Below, one piece after another: positions 27,301-36,154 of a DNA stretch of 64,000 nucleotides. The notes under the pieces were generated by a model. The model saw nothing but the letters and a program-made list of their open reading frames with translations. It was not told where the DNA came from and did not search any database. This DNA comes from Bin90 sp965214635. Its GTDB lineage: Bacteria > Chloroflexota > Dehalococcoidia > Lucifugimonadales > JADFKI01. The stretch is from assembly GCA_965214635.1 (NCBI GenBank), contig OZ243964.1:1488001-1552000 (forward strand), read 5' to 3'. The position numbers and the translations under genes were made by a program. Each line of letters begins with the position of its first letter. Position 1 is the stretch's first letter.

Positions 27301-27729
27301 TCGGGGATGATGCTGCCGGCGAAAGGCTCTATCCTGCTGACGATAGCCGACCGCGACAAGGCGGACGCCGTGCCCATGATACGCCAATTGGCGGCGGCGG
27401 GATACGGGCTGTTCGCCACCGCCGGCACCGCCGGCATGATACGCGGACTTGGCATAGACGCCATGGAGATCCCTAAGGCGCAGACCGGTGAGCATCCCAA
27501 CACCGTGGACATCATCGCCGACGGGAGCGTATCCGCCGTGGTCAACACCATAGAGGGCGACCGGGAGTCGCTAGAAGACGGCTTCGAGATACGGCGCGCC
27601 GCAGTGGACAGGCGCATCCCGTGCTTCACATCGCTGGACACCGCGCGCGTCGCAGTGGAAAGCCTGTTGGACGGCGCTGCGCGCTACAACATCCGCCCGA
27701 TGGCGGCATACTTGGGGAAAACCGACTAA
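24328..27729 (+). CDS. carB: Carbamoyl-phosphate synthase large subunit
   Basis: The protein has about 1133 residues. The two homologous halves each begin with the carbamoyl-phosphate synthetase N-terminal motif (KVLVIGSGPIVIGQAAEFDY and KALVVGSGPIRIGQGIEFDY), followed by ATP-grasp domains (GTGGGIANTPEEF; LVRPSYVLGGRAMEIV). A C-terminal MGS-like allosteric domain is included (GYGLFATAGTAGMIRGLG). It makes carbamoyl phosphate for pyrimidine and arginine synthesis with CarA, which is not adjacent. The GTG start has GGGGAG 5 nt upstream and lies downstream of the predicted transcription start. Confidence 0.97.
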   Translation: MQQVNSISKPSVDELRHKPRKVLVIGSGPIVIGQAAEFDYAGTQACKALREEGVTTVLVNSNPATIMTDEGIADVVYIEPLTVEVLRRIIDAERPDGILPTLGGQTGLNLAVELGDAGILEEFNVRLLGTPLQTIRNAEDRELFRQLLSDIGEPVLPSAIVESMDEAHDVMETMGLPLVVRPAYTLGGTGGGIANTPEEFQAIVSGGLAASPISQVLLERSLVGWKEIEYEVMRDSADNCITICNMENIDPMGVHTGDSIVVAPSQTLSDKEYQLLRSSSLKIIRALGIEGGCNIQMALAPGDVVGATMPPAKDSEYYIIEVNPRVSRSSALASKATGYPIARVAAKIAVGKRLDEIPNAVTQQTLAAFEPALDYCVVKIPRWPFDKFPAGDRTISTQMKATGEVMAIDRSFEAAFQKAIRSLEITNRDILWEDSAWRLNRESAPTPEDLEAAIRNNARLPLHPHDERLWALLFSLRRSVTPEALSRTTGIDPWFTRAFQNIALMEAELLSERLDAARLRRAKRLGFPDAKIGELTDRTSRQVRDLRRQWNLRPVYKMVDTCAAEFEAYTPYFYSTYEQENEAPPLSHAKALVVGSGPIRIGQGIEFDYCSVHAAWALSEEGVLSIMANSNPETVSTDFDTSDRLYFDPLDDESVLDILENETRMDADEVSFPPSIVQFGGQTAINLSQTLDSVEMPILGSTARSIDIASDRHLFEEFLARTGIPNPPGAAVSNLEQALNVAQQVGYPVLVRPSYVLGGRAMEIVQNATELVRYMTHAFEVGMGRRVLIDKYFEGREVEVDAVCDGENVLIPGIMEHVERAGVHSGDSMAIYPGLTLTDDEVNTIVDYTTRIGRELQVKGLMNIQYVVVGGAPYRSPSASAGLPASNGNTQVFVIEVNPRASRTIPFISKVTGVPMIRLAIKAMLGKRITDEGFPPGLWRRQDLVAVKAPVFSMSKLIGVDTYLGPEMKSTGEVMGIDKDFSAAVAKALMASGMMLPAKGSILLTIADRDKADAVPMIRQLAAAGYGLFATAGTAGMIRGLGIDAMEIPKAQTGEHPNTVDIIADGSVSAVVNTIEGDRESLEDGFEIRRAAVDRRIPCFTSLDTARVAVESLLDGAARYNIRPMAAYLGKTD

Positions 27730-27887
27730 CATCCTTAAAAAATCCTGTCGATTTCCCTAAATTAGCCGTTCCCCGTAATACTCCCGTAATACTTCTGCGA
27801 TATACTATGTCGCAGTGTCGTGAGATGTGCCGCTTGTGCTATGTCTTGCCCGTCATGCAGGACACGCCGAGAAGCAACAAAATGGCG

Positions 27888-27938
27888 ATGCGTACGCTTA
27901 AAAATAGATTGACCCTAATTCGGAAGCAGTAATATCAT
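27888..27938 (+). promoter_or_regulatory. Promoter of cadherin copy B with element shared with copy A
   Basis: ATGCGTACGCTTAAAA is followed by TTGACC (27909-27914), an 18-bp gap and TATCAT (27933-27938). The first part matches the region upstream of copy A (4212-4227 on the minus strand), implying shared control. Confidence 0.5.
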
Positions 27939-27991
27939 CTTAAAAAGGGACGCTATCTTGGAGGTATAGCAGTGTTCGCATCTCTTGCGTG

Positions 27992-28030
27992 CCAAACGGC
28001 TCGCATCCAAGAAGATGCTATTTCGTTTGG
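27992..28030 (+). ncRNA. Nested stem-loop in the leader of cadherin copy B
   Basis: CCAAACG (27992-27998) pairs with CGTTTGG (28024-28030), enclosing an inner stem GCATC/GATGC with loop CAAGAA. It lies 48 bp before the start codon, within the predicted transcript. It may control translation; it matches no riboswitch class I recognise. Confidence 0.4.
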
Positions 28031-28077
28031 AAAACCCGAAGCCTAAACCCCAAATCAATACTTCAAGGAAAGGAAAA

Positions 28078-31000
28078 ATGAATAGCAGATTACTACCACT
28101 TCTAATTGCCGTCGCAGTAGTTGCTGCGTTTGGCGCCTCTGTGCTCATCGGCAATGGGCCGGGCGTGAAAGTCGCATTCGCACAGTCGCCAATGGCGACA
28201 TCAACAGTTGTCTTCGCAAAACAAGATGACTCCACCACAGAGGCTGCTGACGACGAGTCGTATTCCTTCCGCGTACTCGTGAGTGAAGCCACTGCTAATA
28301 CGGTGATTGCGAATTCGGCTGACGATGTGCATGCCATTGTTGGTGATCCTACGAATGCAGGACATGTAGCGCACTACACGATAGACACAAATGGTGGAGC
28401 TGACCACGCTAGTTTCACTGTTGATAATGGAACCGGGGAAATAACAATTGGTGCCAACGCCTTAAGTGCGCAAACCTACGACATCACACTGAAGGCTGAG
28501 GTTCATGACTCGAATGGCGCGCTTGTTGACCCTAGCACTTCCGACACCATCGATGTAGCAATCGAGGTTCTTGCGCCGGAAGCTCAATTTGCAAGCCAAG
28601 ATGACCCCAGTGTAGCGGCTAAAGATGACGATCCAGATACAGCCAACGAGGATGAAACCGAGGGGTACGCATTCACTGTACTTGTGACTGATGCTACTGC
28701 TGGTGCTGCCGGTGGTACGGTAGTTCCGGATTCGGCTGACGAAGTGCACGCCATTCTGGTAAATACGGTATCAGGTCAGAAAGCGAAGTTCAGCAAAGAC
28801 ACAACCGGTGGAGCAGACCACCCTAGTTTCACTGTTGATAGTGGAACCGGGGAAATAACAGTTGCTACTGGTCAGGCCTTAACTGTGGACACCGTCTACA
28901 ACATCACATTGATGGCTGAGGTTGTTAACGACGATGACTCCGATGTTGCCAATGATATTACCGACACAATCGATGTGGTAATCAGCGTCGTCCTACACTA
29001 CGACACGATAGAGATAGTAAGTGAAGATGGCGACGCTTTTGGCGAGGACGAGGACGAGACCTACTCGTACCAGATCTTCACGGACGCTGAGGGCGACATA
29101 GGCAGGATAGTGACCGACCCCATTCCGGACGACGTTGAACCTACTGGATCGACGGCGATATTCACCATCCGAGACAGCGCAGATGGAAGGAACTTCGCCA
29201 TCAACCCGCAGGGCGAGCTATCAATCGCCGTTGACGACGAAGACGGCTTGCCAGCGGGCGTCTACACCTTCACCGTAGATGTGTCCTTGCGAGAGAACGA
29301 AAGTGGCACCTACCGTTCGCCGGACAGCATAGAGGTGCAGATAACGGCGGTGGAGCCGCCGCGTGAGGCGATGTTCTTGGAGGGCGCGCCGAAGCGGGGC
29401 ACGGTGGAGGCGCCGATAGAGTTCACGGCGGAAAACACCTCGCTTGATGAGAGTGTCTTCGCCATAGACCCTGACACTGGCCTTAATCGTGTGATGGAGC
29501 CCTTGAGTGGTAAAGCCGTCGGTCGCGAGGTGCTGGACATAAGCGAGTTCGTGGACGATGCTGGCGGGCACGATGTTACCTACGAGGTACTGAACGCGGA
29601 CGACACGGCAACAGACCTGTTCGAGTTCAGCGATGCGGGCGTGCTGATGTCCACAGAGCTGCTGAGGTTCCACGACGATGACGAGATGGACATCTACGAG
29701 CTGAAGCTGAAGCTTAGAGACGACAACCTGGGCGGGATAGACCCAGACGAGTTGGAGTTCACGGTAACGGTGACCGAGCTGAGCGCGAAGTTCGCGGAAG
29801 ATGCGCCAGAAGAGGGAATGGTAGAGGCAGAGCCGAGCGGGTCAGAAGAAGACGCCGAAGCGATGGAAATACTGGACTTCGGGGAGCATGTGGACATCCC
29901 GATAGAGGTGCCCGCGCTCCGTAACGACCCTGACACCGTAGCAGATGACCCAGAAGAGTCAGTGCTTCACGAAGTGTCGTACGAAGTGTCAGACCCTGTG
30001 AACTTCCAGATAAGCGAAGGCGGTTTGCTGCAGTCCACGGATGCGTTGAGGTTCTACGATGACCCCGACCGTGACGAGCACGAGCTGACGATAACGATTA
30101 GAGACGAGACGGTAGGCGAAGAGGACGAGCACACAATCACGGTAACGGTAGATGGCGTGCCTCCGAAAGCGCAGGCAGAGTTTGATGTGCTAGAGACGCA
30201 GGGCGCAGGAGACATCCCGGGAGCGCTAGTTCGTTTTGAGGACTCTAACGGAGACCTAATAACGGACGACTACTTCCTGGATCCTGACCTGTCTGGAGAT
30301 GCGAGCGAAGTGTTCGCAGTGTCGGACGAGGGACAGATAAGCGTACTTGAAGCGGCGATAGAGGCGAATGTACTAGACTTGGACGCAGGCGGAAACGCGA
30401 ACCGCTACATCCTGACGATAAAGGACGAGGATGCGGACGGTGAGACGCTGGGGATAGTTACGCTGGACATCATAGCGGTGGACGAGCCGCCGGTGTTTGA
30501 CGAGCCAGTGCTGATAGTAACGGTTGACGAGTCCAAGACGGCAGAGTTCGGCGAGCCGTACAGTGCGACCGATCCTGAGGGCACGGACGTAACCTTCACG
30601 CTGAAAGAGCCGGAGGCAGATACGGCAGCCCCGCCGTTCGTGATAAGCGCTGCAGGTCAGCTGAGCGTGGCACCGGGCGAGACGCTGGACGCAGACGCGC
30701 AAGAAGACAACGACTACCCGTTGACGATAGTGGCGACGGACGAGACGGGCGTGGAGACCGAGCTGGAAATAACGGTTACGGTGCTGAACGCGAACGACAA
30801 GCCGGAGTTCACGGACTTCATAACGAGCAAGACGATAGAAGAGACGCACACAAATGCGGACGGCGATGTGGTGTCGCCAATAGGCACAGAGCTGTACGAC
30901 TTTGAGGCGTCAGACGCGGACGATGGCGACACGCTGGACTACAAGCTGCGCGATGCAGACGACACGCGGTTCTTCGAGATCCACATAGAGACGGGCGTGC

Positions 31001-34000
31001 TAACCACGATAGCGGAGCTGGACTACGAGCCAGTGGTGAACGGAGTGCGCCAAATCCGCTCAGAGTACGGGATAGAGGTGTTGGTGGAGGATGACAGCGG
31101 AGCGACAGACGAAGTGCTGCTGCTGCTGACAATCACCAATGTGAACGACAACGCGCCAGAGATAGATGGTGCCGCGGCGTTGAGCGTGGCAGAGAACACG
31201 GTTGCAGGCGTAGCGCTGTCCACCTACACAGCGACAGACCCTGACGGGGACGAGATAGAGTTCAGCATAAGCGATGAAGACAACTTCACGATGGACGGTA
31301 GCAGCGGAGTGCTGTCCACAGAAGCGCCGCTAGACTACGAGTCGCGGGTGTCGTACCCGGTGACGGTGACGGCATCAGACGGACTGCACAGCGCGTCGTT
31401 GCCGGTAACGATAACGGTAACGAACGAGGCAGACGGGATAGAGTCGATAGATGTGTCGAAGGCGAACCCGGTGCCGGCGCCGCTGATAGTGGGTGACCCG
31501 AACACGGCGTTGGGGGACACGCGCACAGACCGCTTCGGTCGTCCGGACGACCTGCCAGCGACGGATGAGCCGAGCGAGGGCCAGACAGCGCCAGAGCTGT
31601 TCGTGGAGACCGAGCACGCGAGCTGGGGCACGGTGCTGCGGATAGAGGTAACGGCAGAGCAGATAGACCCGGGCTGCGACGGCGGGAACTGCGTGGTGGT
31701 GAACCTAGAGGCATCAGATTCAGACGACACGCTGAACCTTCAGGCGTACCGTCTAGAGCACACGCCGAACAAGTTCGCAGCGGCAGTGCTGCTGGTGTCG
31801 GAGAACCCGACAGAGGGCACATCGGCGGTGTACAAGCACAGCGATGGCGGGATAGCGCGCCTAGATGTGGACGAAGAGGACACACTGACGATAGAGTTTG
31901 GCGGTCAGTCGACGATAAGCGAGACGGTGTCGATAGAGAACGAAGCGCCCGAGTTTGGTGACTTCACGCCGGAGCACGAAGCGTCGATAGACGATGAAGA
32001 GGTGGAGTACTCGTTCACGGTAACGGACGCATTGTCGGGGTTGCCGGAGCCAGAGGATCTGCCTGACACAGATGGAGACGATGAGTACACCTCGGTGGTG
32101 GCGCTGGTGTCAAGCCAGCAGTGCCACAATGTGGAATCGGGCACAGCGGCTGACGACCTGCCAGATGGCACAGCGCTAGTGGTGACCTTGCACGATGATG
32201 CGAGCATCTACTGCCCGCCGGGCAGCTCAAGGTACAACCTGATAAGCGATGCGAACGACTTTGACTCGATAGACGATGGGTTTGATGTGCTGACGGAGAT
32301 AGACTTCGGCGGCGAGGGCACACACTATGTGACCTTCATAGCGTGCGATGCAGCAGGCAACTGCGTAGCGTACGACCCGGACGAGAACGAGTCGGACGAA
32401 GCGCTGCTGGAGATAACGGTAGACACCACAGCGCCGAAGATATACGAGGCACGGACGGGTGTGGCGTGGGACGCATCAGGGGATGAGTACGACGACAACC
32501 GCAAGTTCCTGCAAGTGGTGTTTGAGGACGCGTCAGACCTGAACGAAGAGACGATAGAGGCGGACGACTTCGTGGTTGAAGGGCACACGATAGCGCGCGT
32601 GCTGTGGTACGATACGCCCGACGACTTTGAGACGGACGAGACGCAGAACCGGTTCGCAGGCAAAGTGAACTCTAACTATCGGAACATAGCGCGTACGGTG
32701 TTCATAGAGCTGGAGGACGAGCTAGAGCCAGACGAGACTCCAGATGTGAGCGTGGTGCCGAACGGGATAGAGGACGAGGCAGCGAACGAGCAGGACGACG
32801 ACGAGATAGAGGCGGAGGACTGGATAGCGCCGAAGTTCACGGTGGAAAATCTGGCATCGCCGCTAGAGACGCCGCAGTCTCAGGAGCTGGCAGGTGAGGA
32901 CGACAAGGTCGTGTTCACGGTGAGTTCAGACGAGCGATTGAGTGCGACGCGTCCGACGATAACGGTGACCTATGTGAACGCGCCTGCAGGGTGTGTGAAC
33001 ACGAACGGAGTGGACGGAGAACGCGGGCACATCCGCAGCAGCGACAGCGGCAAGGAAGCGTATGCTGACTGCGCAGAGAGCGGAGACATAGCGGACGACA
33101 CGATAAGTTCTGTGGTGAAGAAAGACACCACGAACCAGTGGACGGTGACGGTGAACAAGCCTGACGAGACGGGCTACTACAACATCCACATATCGGGTAC
33201 AGACCGCTCGCCGCAGGCAAACTTGGGCAGCGAAGGCGTTAAGCCTGGAAGCATCGTGACCAACTTCTTCGAGCGCGATGGAGATGTGAACGCAGACGAT
33301 GCGCACTTCTTCGAGGCAGACCTGAACCTGCCGAAGCCACGGGTGGTGATAAGCGGCGTGGACGCCGGTGAGACCGACCCCGCGGTGGAGGTGAAGTCGC
33401 CGCTGTTCATAGAGATAGACTTCAGCAGCCCGTTCCTGCCGGACTGTGCGCCGGGCAAGAAGCGCGGAGACAACACAGACGACTGCACGGCAGAGACGAG
33501 CGAGTACGCAGAGGACAACTTTGACAAGGTGACCATCACGCTGTTAGAGTTGGACGGAATAGAACTAGATCCGGTCGAGCGTGCGAAATCCACAGACGGT
33601 GGTGAGACCTTCTTGGTGTCGCTGACAGATGCGGAGATAAGCATAGGCGAGCACGAGCTGAAGATAGAAGCGGTGGACATGGCCGGCAACGAGCTGGACG
33701 ACACGCTAGAGATAGACTTTGAGGTTGAAGAGCGAGACGCGTTCACGCGGCGTCTGAACCCGGGCTGGAACTTGGTGAGCCTGCCGGGCGAGCCACTGGA
33801 CAACAGCATAAGCGCGGTGTTCGGCACGGAGATGGAAGTGCGAACAATCTACACCTACGACCCGGTGGTGCCGGGCGGCTGGCAGGTGGCAGTGCGCGAG
33901 ACGCTTGAGAGCGAGTGGCAGGGCGACCTGACAGCAATCTCATCCAAGCGCGGCTACTGGATACTGGGCGATGCCATCCAAGACCTAGAGGTGATAATCC

Positions 34001-34335
34001 CGAGGTTGGCAGGTGGAGCATCTGGCACAGGCACGCCGTTGCCGCCGCCGTCAGTGCCGGTGTACGCAGGCTGGAACCTGATCCCAGTGCTGGACATCAC
34101 AGGCAACGCGCTGGACACAGACCACGCGCTAGGCGCGCGGGACTACCTGCAGAGCCTAGACGATGGGCTGGACTTGGCGCGGGTGCTAGGGTTTGACACG
34201 ATAACGAACCAGTGGCACACGGTGCTGGCGCCTGAGGGCGACGGCCCCGAGGACGGAGACTTGCAGATAGGTTCGGCGTACTGGATCTTCCTGCGGGCAT
34301 CTGGCACGCTGGTGCCGGGCGGAGAACTCCGCTAG
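28078..34335 (+). CDS. Giant secreted cadherin-like repeat protein, copy B (complete)
   Basis: The protein has 2085 residues from ATG 28078 (MNSRLLPLLIAVAVVAAFGA), preceded by AAGGAAAGG. A longer frame to 27985 exists, but copy A begins at the equivalent Met. After the signal peptide come two N-terminal repeats of the type found six times in copy A (28201-29000). A shared central region follows with several cadherin-like domains (LNANDKPEF, NVNDNAPEI, DYES linkers), then further acidic Ig-like domains. The C-terminus (33750-34335) is a pair of GWNLVSLPG/GWNLIPVL modules, common in secreted Chloroflexota proteins and ending without a membrane anchor. It is extremely acidic. The role is probably a surface adhesin or matrix protein (inference). 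A terminator follows at 34491. Confidence 0.88.
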   Translation: MNSRLLPLLIAVAVVAAFGASVLIGNGPGVKVAFAQSPMATSTVVFAKQDDSTTEAADDESYSFRVLVSEATANTVIANSADDVHAIVGDPTNAGHVAHYTIDTNGGADHASFTVDNGTGEITIGANALSAQTYDITLKAEVHDSNGALVDPSTSDTIDVAIEVLAPEAQFASQDDPSVAAKDDDPDTANEDETEGYAFTVLVTDATAGAAGGTVVPDSADEVHAILVNTVSGQKAKFSKDTTGGADHPSFTVDSGTGEITVATGQALTVDTVYNITLMAEVVNDDDSDVANDITDTIDVVISVVLHYDTIEIVSEDGDAFGEDEDETYSYQIFTDAEGDIGRIVTDPIPDDVEPTGSTAIFTIRDSADGRNFAINPQGELSIAVDDEDGLPAGVYTFTVDVSLRENESGTYRSPDSIEVQITAVEPPREAMFLEGAPKRGTVEAPIEFTAENTSLDESVFAIDPDTGLNRVMEPLSGKAVGREVLDISEFVDDAGGHDVTYEVLNADDTATDLFEFSDAGVLMSTELLRFHDDDEMDIYELKLKLRDDNLGGIDPDELEFTVTVTELSAKFAEDAPEEGMVEAEPSGSEEDAEAMEILDFGEHVDIPIEVPALRNDPDTVADDPEESVLHEVSYEVSDPVNFQISEGGLLQSTDALRFYDDPDRDEHELTITIRDETVGEEDEHTITVTVDGVPPKAQAEFDVLETQGAGDIPGALVRFEDSNGDLITDDYFLDPDLSGDASEVFAVSDEGQISVLEAAIEANVLDLDAGGNANRYILTIKDEDADGETLGIVTLDIIAVDEPPVFDEPVLIVTVDESKTAEFGEPYSATDPEGTDVTFTLKEPEADTAAPPFVISAAGQLSVAPGETLDADAQEDNDYPLTIVATDETGVETELEITVTVLNANDKPEFTDFITSKTIEETHTNADGDVVSPIGTELYDFEASDADDGDTLDYKLRDADDTRFFEIHIETGVLTTIAELDYEPVVNGVRQIRSEYGIEVLVEDDSGATDEVLLLLTITNVNDNAPEIDGAAALSVAENTVAGVALSTYTATDPDGDEIEFSISDEDNFTMDGSSGVLSTEAPLDYESRVSYPVTVTASDGLHSASLPVTITVTNEADGIESIDVSKANPVPAPLIVGDPNTALGDTRTDRFGRPDDLPATDEPSEGQTAPELFVETEHASWGTVLRIEVTAEQIDPGCDGGNCVVVNLEASDSDDTLNLQAYRLEHTPNKFAAAVLLVSENPTEGTSAVYKHSDGGIARLDVDEEDTLTIEFGGQSTISETVSIENEAPEFGDFTPEHEASIDDEEVEYSFTVTDALSGLPEPEDLPDTDGDDEYTSVVALVSSQQCHNVESGTAADDLPDGTALVVTLHDDASIYCPPGSSRYNLISDANDFDSIDDGFDVLTEIDFGGEGTHYVTFIACDAAGNCVAYDPDENESDEALLEITVDTTAPKIYEARTGVAWDASGDEYDDNRKFLQVVFEDASDLNEETIEADDFVVEGHTIARVLWYDTPDDFETDETQNRFAGKVNSNYRNIARTVFIELEDELEPDETPDVSVVPNGIEDEAANEQDDDEIEAEDWIAPKFTVENLASPLETPQSQELAGEDDKVVFTVSSDERLSATRPTITVTYVNAPAGCVNTNGVDGERGHIRSSDSGKEAYADCAESGDIADDTISSVVKKDTTNQWTVTVNKPDETGYYNIHISGTDRSPQANLGSEGVKPGSIVTNFFERDGDVNADDAHFFEADLNLPKPRVVISGVDAGETDPAVEVKSPLFIEIDFSSPFLPDCAPGKKRGDNTDDCTAETSEYAEDNFDKVTITLLELDGIELDPVERAKSTDGGETFLVSLTDAEISIGEHELKIEAVDMAGNELDDTLEIDFEVEERDAFTRRLNPGWNLVSLPGEPLDNSISAVFGTEMEVRTIYTYDPVVPGGWQVAVRETLESEWQGDLTAISSKRGYWILGDAIQDLEVIIPRLAGGASGTGTPLPPPSVPVYAGWNLIPVLDITGNALDTDHALGARDYLQSLDDGLDLARVLGFDTITNQWHTVLAPEGDGPEDGDLQIGSAYWIFLRASGTLVPGGELR
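29340..30708. repeat. Inverted near-identical arm of the two cadherin genes (partner 1-1360)
   Basis: Read in reverse complement, window positions 1 to about 1360 align to 30708-29340 with only scattered substitutions. For example 771-1013 and 29694-29936 encode the same shadow peptide without a change. The similarity continues, weaker, to about 1540/29155. The partner may extend beyond the window edge. Confidence 0.9.
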
Positions 34336-34490
34336 GCAAGGGACAACACGCTCGCCCCGCACCGACCTATACCGCTGCGGGGCGAGCGCATAATCCCGGA
34401 CGCATAATCCCGGCCACACAACCATAATCACGAAATCGACTCACTATCACGAACCACGACTTTACTATCACGGAAGACGACCTGAAGCGC

Positions 34491-34523
34491 GACCCTCCCC
34501 CAGTGCGGGGGAGGGTCTTTTTT
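34491..34523 (+). terminator. Rho-independent terminator of cadherin copy B
   Basis: GACCCTCCCCC/GGGGGAGGGTC, an 11-bp stem with loop AGTGC, is followed by TTTTTT. It is located 156 bp after the stop codon. Confidence 0.9.
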
Positions 34524-34553
34524 GTGGCGCGCTGCCTTTTTCTACTCTATGGA

Positions 34554-35655
34554 TAGCGTTTCCATTGAGGTGGTTGAGTTGTAGAATGAGGCATAAGCCA
34601 TAATCGGAGGGGGGAAACGAATGGGTATGCTATACCGACTGGAAGAGCAAGCAGAAAAGACCGTTACACAGGAAATACAAGACACACTCCAAGATGCGCT
34701 GATGCTCTACAAGCCGATGTGCTAAGCCTGCGACCTAGCGATGGCACGCCATCACAACTATCGCCGCACACTCATCACCAAGTATGGCGTAGTGAGCCTG
34801 GCAATGCCCGCGTTCAGATGTGGGAAGTGTGGAGATATGCAGAATGGTATGGAACTAGTGGGCGATGTGGAGCGCCGCAAGTCGTACTCAAAAAAACGCG
34901 TGAAGAGGTGGTGAGACTGGCGGCGATGGGATTGAGTTATGCTAAGGTTGGCGAGCTGTATGGGTTCGCCAAGAGCACTCTGTGCAAGTGGATCAAGCAG
35001 GAGAAGTTGGAGCGACCCGAGCTCACTGGCGATATGGCGGAGATGGACGGAGTATGGGTGGGTGTTCGTGGCGGGAAGCAGGAGATGAAGGTGTTCCGGG
35101 ACGACAAGGGCGGCGTAATGGCGTCGTTCGGGAGCTGGGAAGACACGCTGACCGAAGCCTATGAGCGTGGGATAAGGCAGCCTGCTCATCTAGTGAGCGA
35201 TGGGGACAGAGCGATAGCAGAAGCCATCGGAATGGTCTATGGCAGAGGCAGTGCCCATCAGCTATGTCAGTCGATGCCAGCACACTAGCGCCAACGAATA
35301 CACCAGCATCTCCATCTACTCAGGGAGTACAGGCGCAACATAGGCGAAGTAGGCTGGGACGAAGCCAAAGAGTTGCTGATGTCAGAAGACTTGACTGAGG
35401 CAAGGAAGTTAGCGGCACAGTATAGTGAAGTTGACGGGTGGTCGGGGTTTGATGTGGTGCAAGAAGGCGCTGGTTAAGGGACTGGCGCATCTGGGTACTG
35501 GTCAGTCTAGATACAAGACCACATCTCGGTTGGAGCGGTTTCAGCGAGAGATACGGCGTCGGGAGCGAATGGGTACAGCGTGGACGCCTCACAACCTGCT
35601 GGTACTGCTGCAACGGCCGGGGCTTCTGTCTTCGACCACCTGAATGGAAACGCTA
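34554..35655 (+). mobile_element. Insertion sequence, decayed copy 2
   Basis: The left end 34554-34577 has two changes relative to copy 1; the right end 35632-35655 is unchanged. No direct target repeat is seen. The internal sequence aligns throughout with copy 1 but carries inactivating changes. Its right end joins a truncated methyltransferase gene. Confidence 0.9.
34621..35643 (+). pseudogene. Inactivated IS transposase (copy 2)
   Basis: Compared with copy 1 there is a TAA at 34723-34725 (AAA to TAA) in the upstream frame. A 39-bp insertion at about 35272-35310 brings in an in-frame TAG, and a 1-bp insertion lies near 35422. The A7 slip site at 34890-34896 is kept. The element could be moved only by a transposase supplied from copy 1. 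Confidence 0.88.
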
Positions 35656-35798
35656 CCCCGCATCACAGGCAGGTTGTCGCCTTGTATGAGCCTGTTCTTT
35701 GCCCCCGTGCCACGAATGGATCGCAGTGTTGGCTTGGGCGTTGCGGCGAGTATGTCGGCGGCGTTGCGCTTGTTGGGATAGTGGATCTGGATGGTCAT
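35656..35798 (-). pseudogene. 5' fragment of a DNA methyltransferase gene cut by IS copy 2
   Basis: From ATG 35798 the frame reads MTIQIHYPNKRNAADILAAT...AKNRLIQGDNLPVM. The NRLIxGDNLxVMR motif is typical of the N-terminus of type III Mod / N6-adenine DNA methyltransferases. The frame then runs straight into the IS end. The rest of the gene is not on the other side of the element, where the cadherin terminator lies, so the catalytic part was deleted. Confidence 0.6.
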
Positions 35799-36154
35799 AG
35801 CTGATATAGGTCTGATGCGGGCGACATCTCTGCTGATGGTTCATCTCCGCACTCATTTCATGGAGCGATTCGCTCCATAGCAGGGCGATTATAGCATAAT
35901 GTAGCGCATACATTCTGTTTGCCTGCCGCCGTATTCTTACAAGGGCATTCGTCGCCACTAGGCGCTGCCCATTTCCCTTAACGCTTCGATGCGAGTATAA
36001 TGCGCCCCAAGCCCTGCGGCTGCACGATGATGTGCGGTATGACTATGGGCAATCGACGCTTTGACCATTGCCCATATAGATGTAGGTATAACCTGTTGTT
36101 ATGGACAAATAGAGATCTGGACAGAAATTCTCGTAGAGATGAAAGGGGAAAACG
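35799..36154. other. Gene-free stretch with a 19-nt palindrome
   Basis: No coding sequence is supported here. It holds a 19-nt palindrome at 35860-35878 (ATGGAGCGA-T-TCGCTCCAT) and a TATAAT at 35996-36001 that may be the -10 box for the downstream LLM gene, with a weak -35. Confidence 0.4.

Noticed and set aside
27985..28077. Longer N-terminus for cadherin copy B
   Set aside because: The extension has no signal-like character. Copy A and the AAGGAAAGG site place the start at 28078.
35653..35958. 101-residue minus-strand frame across the methyltransferase fragment
   Set aside because: Different frame from the MTIQIHYPNK... fragment and low-complexity; not protein-like.
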